From: Kangiellaceae bacterium
GTDB lineage: Bacteria; Pseudomonadota; Gammaproteobacteria; Enterobacterales; Kangiellaceae
Direction of reading: 5' to 3'
DNA: 64,000 bases
Assembly (NCBI GenBank): GCA_026196875.1
Contig: JAPHTP010000021.1
Location: 37,429 to 101,428 of the forward strand
Under the pieces are notes generated by a model. That model had not been told where the DNA came from, did not search any database, and saw only the letters and a list, made by a program, of their open reading frames with translations. Below are positions 55,124-64,000 of the stretch, piece after piece (within the stretch, counting starts at the first letter, position 1; each line of letters opens with the position of its first letter). The position numbers and the translations under genes were made by a program.

Positions 55124-57730
55124 TTAATTCCACTCAGCATTAATATTAACGCCACTATAAGTAGAATAAGCCCTTACACTGATATACCAGGTGTCTTCTG
55201 CAGGATTTGTAAAGCTACAGCTTTCGCTATTACCCCAACGATATGGCCTGCAATCGTATTGGCTGGTTGTCGGTTGACTAGCTCGTCTTACGTATAAATC
55301 GGCATCGCCACTTCCACCTGACATTTGGATCGAGAAGTTACTCATGCCGGCTGGTATTGAAACGCTAAAGTGTTGCCAGCCACCTTGACTATCAGATAGG
55401 TTAGTTTCTGAAAAGCTGCCACCAGTACCGGACATTGTGTAGCTGCCTGTTAATGAAACTCCTGCGTAGGCACTATATGCCCGAAGCATTACGTAATAAA
55501 TGCCGGCCTGAACATTTGAAATGTCACAAGTCTCTTCATTACCATTACGGTAAGGTCGACAATCGTATTGTGAAGTCGTCGGTTCTTGTCCAAATCGAAC
55601 GTATAGATCTGCGTCACCAGAGCCGCCCGTAATCACGAATTTCAGATTGCTGGCATTAGCTGGAACTTGCATAATATACATAGTTTGATCGCCTTGGCTA
55701 CCAGATAACCCGGTCACCGGAACACCATTTTGAAGTTCGTTATCCGAGCCGGTTGTTGCTGTTACCACCTTGGTAGCGGTATCAGATTGGTTATTACTAT
55801 CGGACACTGTCAAAGTGACACTGTAATCGCCGGCTGCGCTGAAACTATGACTAGCGTTTACGCCGCTTCCAGATTGACCATCACCAAAGTTCCATTGGTA
55901 ACTTGCAATGGCACCGGTGCTGCTTGATGCATCAAAAGTGCAACTAAGCTGGGTACATTGATAGGTAAAGTCTGCATTTAATGCGGGTGGCGTTCCATCG
56001 GTAATATTTAAGAATACCGCAGTGACAGCTCCGAACGTATTTGAAACGTCTTTTGATCGAACATACACAATATGTTCGCCTTGACTTAAGCCGGAAGTAT
56101 TAATGCTGCCAGAGATGTCTTCAGACTTATTGTTAAAGTTTCCGTCAGCAGCATTTAACTGAATGGCTACGGCGCCACTTTGCCAGGGGGGAATGTCAAT
56201 GTAATATTCCGCACTGCTAATGTTCTGAGTGCTTTCGGTGCCGTTTCGCGTGCTAAAACGAGTGTCGGTTGCATTCGCCGTTAATTGGACCGGGGTGCCG
56301 GCCGGAACACCAGTGGTTGCAGCATTATCACTTAAGGCAAGACTTAAAATGTCCGGACCTCCTGGAGTAACGTAAGGCGCTCTGACCACTTTAGCTGCAT
56401 AAACGAGCGCAGGTAAGTTATTTGGCTTAATCGTATTTTCATAAGTCGAGCAATTTTGGAAAAAACTAGTACCCAATTCAAAGGTGAATGCCGGTACGCC
56501 TAACTCGCTATAACTTACGCTATCACTCGTTCCGTCAGTCGCATATAAGCCAATCGATTGCTGTGGCATATAACCGTTAAAGTAGGCAAACTTTCTACCC
56601 AGAGTTTGCAATGCGGTACCATTTGGTGCAGCTGAACTTTTATCGCCCCAGGGCCAGAGTACTAGTTCACTATAACTATGAATGTCGATGTGCATACCGG
56701 TAGTTGTGTCTGGCGCAGCGTCACTATCATTAGGCCCTCGAAGGTCGGGGAACAGGCTTCTCACATATCCTTCAAGCGCTTGAATTTCCGGTTCGGAACC
56801 GGCACTAGGTCCACGATACGTTGAATTACACTGATTACCGCTAGAGCCGCTACCATTGGTAATATTCCAACGGTCAGTGAAGTTACGATTTAAATCAGCA
56901 CCACGGCTACTGGAAGTCGAGCCACAATAATTCTGATTAGTATTTTTGCGCCACAAACTGCCTGCTTCAGCCTGTTTACGCCCGTCAGGATTTGCCTGCA
57001 ACATCAGATGAACCTCGTGATGATCTAAAATCCATCGAGCGTCAGCATTAGTGGCGTATCCTTCGAGTAACCAACGAGCAAAATCTAAGTTAAGTGGGGC
57101 AGTGGTATATTCTCTGGCGTGAATAGCACTATTGATAAACAGTTTGGGTTTGCTAAAGGTATTCCCTTTGTTGGTCAACACTAAAACTTGAATGTCGTAT
57201 CCACCTAGGTTCTGCGTTTTTTCCCAAGAATTACCTACGTCAACCCATTCTGCCAGATTAGGATAAGTAGTTGTCATTGACTGAGCAACTGTGAAAGTTT
57301 CTTCCACTGTCTCATAACATTCATAGCCGGGGATTGCCTGAGGAGAAACGTCAAATAAAGAACCGCTAGAGATTTTCTGTTGCAATTCTTGTAAACGCCG
57401 GTTGCGTTGAACAATATAATCTTTAGCTGGCTTGATTTTAAACTTAAAAGACTTAAGCGTTTTTATTTCTTGCTCTGTGAGTTCAAGAATTAAATAGCCT
57501 TTGTCTTTATTGGTTTCGAGTAGTTGGCCATGGAAAGTTATCGCGGCTTTGGTCGCTAATTGCTCATCAGGATAGTAAGCACGATAAATATTGGTGATCT
57601 GTTGTTCAGACTGTAGAGTTTGAATAAGATCGTTGTTTCTGTTGCTTTGGTCAGCACTGATTGCCTTAGGAATACTGCTTATAGACCCAAGAAAAATCAG
57701 CGATAACAAAGTATACTTTGTTATTCTCAT
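55124..57730 (-). CDS. Secreted M14 zinc carboxypeptidase with PKD and two PPC domains
   Basis: An 868-residue secreted enzyme. Signal peptide (to about 26) and propeptide (to about 130) precede an M14 domain with zinc ligands H204, E207 (HAREYTTAPL) and H351 (DIHSYSELV), substrate Arg in NRNF, and general base E418 (FTFELGTSF). A spacer with an Ig-like stretch follows, then a PKD domain (about 583-665, YQWNFGDGQSG) and two PPC domains with nearly identical GDADLYVR and TTSQYDCRPYR cores. It digests peptides outside the cell; PPC domains aid secretion or are trimmed later. Confidence 0.95.
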   Translation of the reverse strand: MRITKYTLLSLIFLGSISSIPKAISADQSNRNNDLIQTLQSEQQITNIYRAYYPDEQLATKAAITFHGQLLETNKDKGYLILELTEQEIKTLKSFKFKIKPAKDYIVQRNRRLQELQQKISSGSLFDVSPQAIPGYECYETVEETFTVAQSMTTTYPNLAEWVDVGNSWEKTQNLGGYDIQVLVLTNKGNTFSKPKLFINSAIHAREYTTAPLNLDFARWLLEGYATNADARWILDHHEVHLMLQANPDGRKQAEAGSLWRKNTNQNYCGSTSSSRGADLNRNFTDRWNITNGSGSSGNQCNSTYRGPSAGSEPEIQALEGYVRSLFPDLRGPNDSDAAPDTTTGMHIDIHSYSELVLWPWGDKSSAAPNGTALQTLGRKFAYFNGYMPQQSIGLYATDGTSDSVSYSELGVPAFTFELGTSFFQNCSTYENTIKPNNLPALVYAAKVVRAPYVTPGGPDILSLALSDNAATTGVPAGTPVQLTANATDTRFSTRNGTESTQNISSAEYYIDIPPWQSGAVAIQLNAADGNFNNKSEDISGSINTSGLSQGEHIVYVRSKDVSNTFGAVTAVFLNITDGTPPALNADFTYQCTQLSCTFDASSSTGAIASYQWNFGDGQSGSGVNASHSFSAAGDYSVTLTVSDSNNQSDTATKVVTATTGSDNELQNGVPVTGLSGSQGDQTMYIMQVPANASNLKFVITGGSGDADLYVRFGQEPTTSQYDCRPYRNGNEETCDISNVQAGIYYVMLRAYSAYAGVSLTGSYTMSGTGGSFSETNLSDSQGGWQHFSVSIPAGMSNFSIQMSGGSGDADLYVRRASQPTTSQYDCRPYRWGNSESCSFTNPAEDTWYISVRAYSTYSGVNINAEWN

Positions 57731-57986
57731 TTTTTTTGGTCCTCTTTAAGTTCTGTATATTTTTATTGAACTGCATTGTTATTATTTCAATCGCCTAAAG
57801 TGATTTTTAGACGCATCAAAGAATAGCGTATGATCAACCCTCGATTTGAGATAAAGTAATAAAGATTAGACGAATGAGATTTATAATAATTATTATAACG
57901 ACTTAAATATTGAATAAATTTGATAACTGAGATAAGTCGGGGCGGTTATATAATAAAAAACTCCATTTTCTATTAGGAAAGATTGA

Positions 57987-58889
57987 ATGTCACGAATAAC
58001 TCAGCAGTTAGAAAAAGCAGTCGACCAATGTTTGGCGAACGAAATTCCGGCTGACTTGATCACCGCATTAGCGACACAAATTTCAGTAGATGACATTGGG
58101 CCAATGATTTCTTATTTAAAAGACGTTTCCGATCCATACGACTTTTTCAGAAAAAGAAAGTCTGCGGTGAAGAATTCTCCAGACGGATTCTTTTTATTTG
58201 TTGATATGGTTAGCGCACTAATTATTTCAATTGGTACCGAAGCCGAGGACTTTGTCCAAAAACAGATTACACCGAGCAGCCACTTTTTGGACTGGGCTCT
58301 AAAATACGCGACCGAAGATAGGTTTAGCGGTGATATTCGAAAAAGATTTTTAAACGGTGATCCAACAAGCGAAAAATTATGCGAGACAGTTGGAACTACA
58401 CAAGCAGTCGAATTTGAAGCGATAGCAGAACCTTTAACCATTTTTGAATCAGAACAAACATGGGAACTTTCCGGTGAGACAGATGTTAAGGCGAAGCTCG
58501 ATTATGAAAATAGTAGTATCAGAATTACGGTTTCTAACGGTTACGGGCCGATGAAGAATCTAAAGGTTTACATTCAATTGACGCCTCTCGATAAACCGCA
58601 GCTAACTATCACCGATAAAAATGATAGTAATTGGCTAGAACTCAATGTGATTGAAGAAATTATTTATCGGGATGGTCAGCATTTGCCGATTGCAGCCTAT
58701 TCGCATGTTGGTGCTTTTGAAGAAGTTGTCTGGTGGAAGAGTTTTGAAACTGAACTAAGCAAATCTGCCGCACCAAAACGAGTCCAAATGATGGTTATTG
58801 ATCCAAAGGAGTTTTGTGAAAACGGTGAGGAACAAGACGCTTACACGTCGGTAGTTATTAATGATTGGATAATCGAAAGAAGCAGTTAG
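57987..58889 (+). CDS. Hypothetical 300-residue soluble protein
   Basis: A soluble, acidic protein with a helical first half (ADLITALATQISVDDIGPMISYL, FRKRKSAVKNSPDGFFLFVDMVSALI in outline) and a strand-rich second half (WELSGETDVKAKLDYENSSIRITVSNGYGPMKNLKVYIQL in outline) that looks like a beta-sandwich. No signal or membrane helix. I do not recognise the family. AGGA eight bases before the ATG supports it. It lies 75 bases upstream of the RND permease gene on the same strand. Confidence 0.65.
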   Translation: MSRITQQLEKAVDQCLANEIPADLITALATQISVDDIGPMISYLKDVSDPYDFFRKRKSAVKNSPDGFFLFVDMVSALIISIGTEAEDFVQKQITPSSHFLDWALKYATEDRFSGDIRKRFLNGDPTSEKLCETVGTTQAVEFEAIAEPLTIFESEQTWELSGETDVKAKLDYENSSIRITVSNGYGPMKNLKVYIQLTPLDKPQLTITDKNDSNWLELNVIEEIIYRDGQHLPIAAYSHVGAFEEVVWWKSFETELSKSAAPKRVQMMVIDPKEFCENGEEQDAYTSVVINDWIIERSS

Positions 58890-58964
58890 AAAGCTATCTT
58901 TTGTAAAATTCATCCATTCACCATAGAATAAGGATATGGAAAAAATAACAATAAGGAATTTTTC

Positions 58965-61900
58965 TTGCGCTTAACTCGCAAAAGCCTGGATAACCCCGCA
59001 GCGGTAGCGGTAGTCGCAGCAATCGTATTGCTTTTAGGGCTAATTTCGTTATTTCGGATCCCGGCTCAACTTTTACCAAATATTGAAAAACCAATCATAA
59101 CGATTATCAGCTCTTGGCCTGGTGCTTCGCCTGCCGAAATTGAATCGGAGCTTTCGGTTCCCATAGAGGAGGTTTTAATTGGTACTCCTTCTATGACTGA
59201 GTTGATGGCTTGGAATATGGCTAATTTTGGTTTTATCCAACTGGAGTTTGCGATTGAGACCGATATGACTCGGGCATTAATCGAGGTTATTAGCCGGTTG
59301 AATCGCCTGCGCCCTTTGCCGGCTAACGCAGAAAAACCACAGATCACTATGGGGGAATGGGGCGATGCCAACGACACTCTGATTGAATACTTTATCCAGC
59401 AATTGCCGGGCTCTGAAGATAGGATGGCGGAAAATGCCAAGTATCTGCGAGATAACGTTGTCCCTGAACTGCAAAGCCTGTACGGCGTTTCCAAGATAGA
59501 GTTTGACGATGGTACCGGCGGCCTTGGCAATCAATTGCAAATTATTTTTGACCCTTATCGTGCTGCGGAGTTAGGTGTAGACATTGCCAGAGTCGCGCAA
59601 AAAATTGGGCGTACAGCAGATATTTCCAGCGGCTTTGTTGATGTGGGGCGACGTCAGTATATTATGCGCTTTGAAGGCCGTTATGATTATGACCAACTTT
59701 CTAACTTAATTCTAGAATGGCGCGATGGCCAGCCAGTTAAACTAGGTGATCTGGCGGAGTTCAAAATTGCACCCGGAAGAGCTGACGGGTTTATCTATCA
59801 AAACGGCAATAAGAGCTTTCGTTTGTCGGTCAATAAAACTAATGACGCAAATGTTTTAAAAGCCCTTGAAACTGTCAAACTAAAGATGGATGAACTCAAT
59901 CAAAATGAATTTGCTAATCGTGGCTTAAAAGCGCAGTTTTCCTTTGATCCCAGTCGATACATAAAACGTTCCATGGGATTATTAGGAAGTAATCTAGTCA
60001 TTGGCATGCTTTTAGCGATTGGCGTGTTGTGGCTATTTTTACGCCAATGGCGTGCGACGTTTTTGATCGCATTGGCGATCCCGGTTTCTTTATTAGCGAC
60101 ATTTATTATTTTGTCGATAAGTGGACGTTCGCTTAACGTGATTTCTTTGGCCGGACTGGCCTTTGCCACTGGAATGGTGCTCGATGCTGCGATTGTAGTA
60201 CTGGAAAATATTGTTCGCTTAAGAGAGCGCGGTGAAGAACCTGAACTGGCCAGCGATAAAGGAGCAACCCAAGTTTGGGGGGCTTTGCTGGCCTCAACCG
60301 CGACGACTATCGCGATCTTTATCCCGATAATGTTCCTGGAAGATGCTGAAGGACAGATGTTTGCTGATCTGGCGATGACTATTGCTATAGGCGTGAGCGT
60401 ATCCTTATTGGTAGCTATTACCATTTTGCCGACTGGTGCCAAATATTGGATGCGTAAACTTCCGCCAGCTCCAAAGGAAAATAGCATTTGGGATCGTTTA
60501 TCCGACAGGTTAATGGCGCTTACCAATTCAAACTCGAAACGATGGACTTGGGTAGCCACCTTAATCACCGTACCAATTACATTAACAGTACTCCTGTGGC
60601 CGAGTAGCAATTATCTGCCTCCGGTTAAAAGAGATACTATTGATAGCTTTTTGTTTTTCCCACCCGGGACCAATGTAAAAACTGCGGATAAAGAAATTGC
60701 CAAAGTTATCGACGCAAGAATTCAGCCGTATCTAAAGGGGGAAACATCTCCTAAAGTTGACGACTATTTCTTCTGGTCTTTTCCCGGTGCTTCGGGGGGC
60801 TGGTTGGCTTTGAACGGTGCAGAAGATGCTGATTTAGAAATGTTGCAAAACGAAGTGCAGACTAAAATTATCAGCAATATTCCAGACTTGTTTGGCTTTT
60901 CTATGAGGCGAAGCTTGTTTGGCGGATTTAGTGATACCAATAGTGTTGAAATGCGTTTAATGTCAACTGATTTGGATTCGGCCAAAAATGCAGCGATACA
61001 AGGAATGGGCATAGTAATGTCACAAATTCCAGGGGCGACTGCTAATCCAATTCCTGATCCTTTTGCTGATTCTACCGAACTTAGATTTATCCCTAATGAT
61101 GTTCGATTGGCAGAAGTTGGTTGGACGCGGGAGGATTTAACTTTTGTTATTCTAGAACTAGGGCAGGGCGCTTGGTTAGGAGAATATTTTGATGGTAAGG
61201 AGCGCTTAGACATTTATGTTAAATCTAAACCTTTCGATTCTCCTGAAGTTATGGCGGCGATTCCCGTAGTTACACCCAAAGGTGGTTTGGTTCCTTTAGG
61301 TGAATTAGCAACCATCAAACAAAAGCCGTCACCGAGTGCGATTGTCAGGATTGAAAGGAAACGGGGGTATAGCTTAACGGTAAATCCTCCACCTGGAATG
61401 TCATTGGAACAATTAATTGACGAGCTTAAACAGAAGGTCGAGCCGGGGTTATTGGCAGCACTCCCTGCTGACGGTGAAGTCACCTATGCTGGTAGTGCCG
61501 AAGACCTAAGTCGTGCCATTGGGACTTTGAGTTCCAATTTCTTAATGGCGTTTTTACTATTGTTGTTAATTATGGCGGCACTGTTCCGCTCGTTAAAATT
61601 TGCATTTCTTATCGTAATTTCAATTCCTTTGGCGGGGGTTGGTGGTGTGCTAATGATCCAGTTAACGAATCTCGTTAAATTCCAACCCCTCGATTTATTA
61701 GGCATGATTGGTTTCATTATTTTATTGGGATTGGTGGTAAATAATGCGATTCTATTAGTGGCGCAAACAAAGGTGGCGGAGAGTCGGGGCGCAACACGTG
61801 TCGAAGCAGTTCATCAAGCTCTTAGGTTAAGACTAAGACCAATTTTTATGAGCACGTTAACCAGTTTATTTGGTATGTTGCCGTTACTCGTTTTTCCTGG

Positions 61901-62030
61901 GGCGGGTAGTGAGATTTATCGCGGCATGGCCGCGGCGATTGTTGGTGGGATGAGCGTGTCGACTTTATTTACCTTAGTACTATTGCCAAGTTTGTTACAG
62001 TTAACTGCAACTAAAGAGACTGTTAAATGA
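58965..62030 (+). CDS. RND efflux permease
   Basis: A 1021-residue RND inner-membrane transporter with the usual 12-helix plan and two large periplasmic loops. N-terminal LFRIPAQLLPNIEKP and PGASPAEIESELSVPIE, and the RND helix-4 motif GMVLDAAIVVLENIVRL are present. D407 is kept but the partner Asp408 of AcrB is Ala, and the helix-10 Lys940 position is Val (LGLVVNNAILLV), as in non-HAE1 RND branches. TTG start with AAGGA seven bases upstream; no ATG is available nearby. It precedes its adaptor gene (overlap of four bases); no outer-membrane factor is nearby. Confidence 0.94.
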   Translation: MRLTRKSLDNPAAVAVVAAIVLLLGLISLFRIPAQLLPNIEKPIITIISSWPGASPAEIESELSVPIEEVLIGTPSMTELMAWNMANFGFIQLEFAIETDMTRALIEVISRLNRLRPLPANAEKPQITMGEWGDANDTLIEYFIQQLPGSEDRMAENAKYLRDNVVPELQSLYGVSKIEFDDGTGGLGNQLQIIFDPYRAAELGVDIARVAQKIGRTADISSGFVDVGRRQYIMRFEGRYDYDQLSNLILEWRDGQPVKLGDLAEFKIAPGRADGFIYQNGNKSFRLSVNKTNDANVLKALETVKLKMDELNQNEFANRGLKAQFSFDPSRYIKRSMGLLGSNLVIGMLLAIGVLWLFLRQWRATFLIALAIPVSLLATFIILSISGRSLNVISLAGLAFATGMVLDAAIVVLENIVRLRERGEEPELASDKGATQVWGALLASTATTIAIFIPIMFLEDAEGQMFADLAMTIAIGVSVSLLVAITILPTGAKYWMRKLPPAPKENSIWDRLSDRLMALTNSNSKRWTWVATLITVPITLTVLLWPSSNYLPPVKRDTIDSFLFFPPGTNVKTADKEIAKVIDARIQPYLKGETSPKVDDYFFWSFPGASGGWLALNGAEDADLEMLQNEVQTKIISNIPDLFGFSMRRSLFGGFSDTNSVEMRLMSTDLDSAKNAAIQGMGIVMSQIPGATANPIPDPFADSTELRFIPNDVRLAEVGWTREDLTFVILELGQGAWLGEYFDGKERLDIYVKSKPFDSPEVMAAIPVVTPKGGLVPLGELATIKQKPSPSAIVRIERKRGYSLTVNPPPGMSLEQLIDELKQKVEPGLLAALPADGEVTYAGSAEDLSRAIGTLSSNFLMAFLLLLLIMAALFRSLKFAFLIVISIPLAGVGGVLMIQLTNLVKFQPLDLLGMIGFIILLGLVVNNAILLVAQTKVAESRGATRVEAVHQALRLRLRPIFMSTLTSLFGMLPLLVFPGAGSEIYRGMAAAIVGGMSVSTLFTLVLLPSLLQLTATKETVK

Positions 62031-63064
62031 AAATAAATTTAAAAAATGCTTTGTTGCTAACTTTATCGATTTCCTTTAATGCAGCTGCGTTTCAGGAAAT
62101 GCCACCAGCACTCGTTGAAGTTGTAACTGCAGAAGAAAAAGATATGGCGCCGACTATGCAAGTGAGTGGCAGTATCATCAGCTTAAATGACACTAGAATT
62201 TCGGCCCAGATAAGTGGTGAGTTGCAATGGCTTGCAAATGTTGGAACTGAAGTTAAACAAGGGGATGTGATTGCGCGAATTGATCCACAGAACTATCAAA
62301 TTAATCAGCGCCGTATGCGAGCTCAGTTAGAAAGATATAAAGCCGACTTAAATTTTCGTAAGCAAGAAGTAAAGCGTTTTGAAAAACTAGCATCGCGAGA
62401 TAACGCTTCAAAAGCTCGCTTGCAAGAGGAGTTAGCGCGCCGCAATATGCTAATGCACGATATCGAAGACGCAAAAGCATCACTTGAATTGGCCAGGTTG
62501 GATTTAGAGCGTAGTCAAATTAAGGCGCCTTTCAATGGCCACATAGTAGGACGATTAGCGAGCGTCGGAGAGTACCTTGCCGTGGGTGATGATGTTGCCA
62601 GGCTAGTTGAAACTAATAATCTTGAAGTGTCTTTATTTGCGCCGTTGACGGTATTGTCTTACGTCTCAAAAGGTCAGAGTGTTGCAGTAAGAAATGGGCA
62701 GCAGATTGCGGCATTTCCAATAAAGGCGATTGTGCCGGTAGGGGATCGAGTATCCCGAATGATTGAAATCAGGCTTTCAGTTCCAGTGGGAAATTGGGTT
62801 GCCGGAACGCCATTAACAGCAGCCGTTCCAAATGGTCAACCACTTAAGGCTATTGCGGTACCTCGAGATGCTTTAGTGATAAAAGGCAGTGACGTTTTTG
62901 TCTACCGCGTTGGTGATGACATGAAAGCGGAGCAGATAAAAGCTGAAGTTAATACTGTTGTAGGAGATTGGGTGGCGATTGAAAACTCACTTAAGCTAGG
63001 GGATAAGATTGTTATTCGTGGTGGTGAGCGATTGATGCCGGGGCAGGGAGTTACTATTAAGTAG
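62027..63064 (+). CDS. RND periplasmic adaptor (membrane fusion) protein
   Basis: A 345-residue HlyD/AcrA-type adaptor. Signal peptide (ending NAAAFQ), then VEVVTAEEKDMAPTMQVSG, a lipoyl half-domain (ISGELQWLANVGTEVKQGDVIARIDP in outline), a coiled-coil hairpin (about 95-155), the second lipoyl half (SQIKAPFNGHIVGRLASVGEYL in outline) and a beta-barrel. No lipobox Cys, so it is held otherwise. It overlaps the permease gene by four bases; this permease-then-adaptor order is the reverse of acrAB. Confidence 0.94.
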   Translation: MKINLKNALLLTLSISFNAAAFQEMPPALVEVVTAEEKDMAPTMQVSGSIISLNDTRISAQISGELQWLANVGTEVKQGDVIARIDPQNYQINQRRMRAQLERYKADLNFRKQEVKRFEKLASRDNASKARLQEELARRNMLMHDIEDAKASLELARLDLERSQIKAPFNGHIVGRLASVGEYLAVGDDVARLVETNNLEVSLFAPLTVLSYVSKGQSVAVRNGQQIAAFPIKAIVPVGDRVSRMIEIRLSVPVGNWVAGTPLTAAVPNGQPLKAIAVPRDALVIKGSDVFVYRVGDDMKAEQIKAEVNTVVGDWVAIENSLKLGDKIVIRGGERLMPGQGVTIK

Positions 63065-63145
63065 TGTTGCGCGCCTAAGCATTATCGAATTATCTTGATT
63101 TACTGTAGGTATAACACACAGCGTTAGGCTCCAGGAGATACCTTT

Positions 63146-63544
63146 ATTTTATATATCACTCTAAAGGCTTTTGCTATATGGCTGGGAATCCTCTTGCTGG
63201 CGATCTTAAATGGTACAATTCGCGAAGCTTTAATTATTCCTGAGCTAGGTAAATACTCAGGGCTCCTTCTTAGTGGCATATTGCTGTCTTTATGTATACT
63301 GCTCGTGACCTATCTTACGCTACCCTGGATTGGGAAAATACCGGTGATTAACTATGTATTAATTGGCATCGGATGGCTGTGTATAACACTGCTGTTTGAA
63401 TTCGTCTTTGGCCGTGCCCAAGATAAGTCTTGGTCAGAACTGTTCGAAGCGTATATTTTTAAGGACGGAAATATTTGGCCCATAGTTTTGTTTGTAACCG
63501 CTGCTGCACCGTACTTGTCAGCCAAGATCAGGGGGTGGGCGTAA
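63146..63544 (+). CDS. Small multi-helix membrane protein, possible ATT start
   Basis: A membrane protein of about 132 residues with three to four hydrophobic helices. The block ILNGTIREALIIPELGKYSG resembles a family of small bacterial membrane proteins of unknown function. Starting at the first usual codon (TTG, 63194) would cut the first helix in half. The frame runs upstream to a stop at 63125 with no ATG, GTG or TTG, but an ATT at 63146 has AGGAG eight bases before it and restores the whole helix (LKAFAIWLGILLAIL). Start therefore uncertain. Confidence 0.6.
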   Translation: MLYITLKAFAIWLGILLLAILNGTIREALIIPELGKYSGLLLSGILLSLCILLVTYLTLPWIGKIPVINYVLIGIGWLCITLLFEFVFGRAQDKSWSELFEAYIFKDGNIWPIVLFVTAAAPYLSAKIRGWA

Positions 63545-63675
63545 AGCTGTAGAGCCTAACAATTGGCTAAACCAAGATAAAATACGGTTGGCGTATGCTT
63601 TGTCCTCACTTATTTTAGCCAACCATATTTAGCTTGTTAATAGGGCGTTTTGTATTTTCGTAAAGGAGCGAGCAA

Positions 63676-64000
63676 ATGCTATCCGAATTAGAACCCGGCG
63701 ACCTAGGTTGGTTAATTTCAGTTCATGGCTCTTCGTATTCGGCTGAATTTGGTTTTGATTCCCACTTCGAAATAGATATTGCTAGAAAAGTAGTCGATAT
63801 TTTTAATCAAGAAAATGATTTCAATAAAATCTGGGTGAAAAAAACAGATGGAAATAATGCTGGATACGTCGCTGTTTCAGATAAGGGAGAAGAAACTGCT
63901 TTTGTAAATTTTTTCCTGGTCTTAAGTGAATTTCGAGGCAAAGGCGTAGCTCAAGAACTAATGAGCCACGCTATCGAATATTCAAGAATAAATGGGGCAA
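63676..64000 (+). CDS. GNAT family acetyltransferase, cut by window edge
   Basis: The first 108 codons of a GNAT-type N-acetyltransferase. LEPGDLGWLISVHGSSYSAEFGFDSHFE in outline is the N-terminal helix-strand seen in GNAT domains often fused to MarR regulators, though no MarR part precedes it here. ISDKGEE-type strand, then LSEFRGKGVAQELMSHAI holds the acetyl-CoA-binding RGKGVA loop. AAGGAG seven to eight bases before the ATG supports the start. The 3' end lies beyond the window. Confidence 0.88.
   Translation, partial: MLSELEPGDLGWLISVHGSSYSAEFGFDSHFEIDIARKVVDIFNQENDFNKIWVKKTDGNNAGYVAVSDKGEETAFVNFFLVLSEFRGKGVAQELMSHAIEYSRINGA

Noticed and set aside
59900..60610. 236-codon minus-strand ORF inside the RND permease gene
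   Set aside because: The plus-strand frame encodes conserved RND motifs; the antisense frame has no motif and follows from codon bias.

Overview
The window reads as chromosome of an AT-rich (by eye about 40% GC), Gram-negative marine-type gammaproteobacterium. Support: TonB-dependent receptor, TorF-type porin, RND efflux pair, lipoproteins with lipoboxes, FKBP-type prolyl isomerase, BlaI/M56 pair, sigma-54-controlled glnK-amtB, and many secreted hydrolases (M14 carboxypeptidase with PKD and PPC domains, matrixin-like protease, polysaccharide deacetylase, G8-domain lipoprotein). The style suggests the Kangiella/Aliikangiella neighbourhood, but this is inference; there is no rRNA or marker gene. 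No tRNA, rRNA, CRISPR array, insertion sequence, integrase or phage gene was found.

Layout. 0.2-13 kb: mostly minus-strand genes: DUF4407 membrane coiled-coil protein, HutD/Ves, a small unknown, cold-shock protein, G8 lipoprotein, orphan periplasmic-binding protein, Lrp/AsnC regulator, serine hydrolase, polysaccharide deacetylase. 13.5-28 kb: DEAD-box helicase with a possible leader peptide, serine hydrolase, TonB receptor, SBF symporter coupled to a DUF4124/gluzincin protein, DoxX, a 1525-residue propeller hybrid kinase, and a divergent epimerase/LysR pair. 28.3-31.5 kb: the most unusual stretch, with three same-strand genes for a class 3 lipase, a SIR2-like protein and a NADAR protein. 31.6-43 kb: thioredoxin-fold protein, YdeI-like protein, ABC-2 exporter, RidA, BlaI plus M56/M23 sensor-peptidase, two MFS-type transporters, a 56-residue ORF behind a 12-bp repeat, LysR/methyltransferase, YjdM. 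43.2-45.5 kb: nitrogen operon porin-glnK-amtB with a sigma-54 promoter and an NtrC-like site. 45.9-64 kb: FKBP, MBL-fold protein, a small internally duplicated protein, a secreted protease and partner, MarR-CPBP, a desaturase-sirtuin-MmcQ operon, M14 carboxypeptidase, an RND permease-adaptor pair, and a GNAT gene cut by the right edge.

How the genes work together. Clear units are porin-glnK-amtB (ammonium uptake and its PII control), BlaI-M56/M23 (probable cell-wall stress switch), the ABC-2 ATPase-permease pair, the RND permease-adaptor pair, MarR-CPBP behind a long palindrome, and desaturase-sirtuin-MmcQ. The best candidate for an undescribed system is the lipase/SIR2-like/NADAR group: two NAD- or ADP-ribose-related proteins beside a predicted lipid hydrolase. 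The spacers are long and no phage or mobile marker flanks it, so a joint function is a hypothesis. Other unusual signals are palindromic operators in front of blaI and marR, a possible ATT start codon, a possible leaderless LysR transcript, a large hairpin element between convergent genes, and short 10-18 bp tandem duplications in many spacers.
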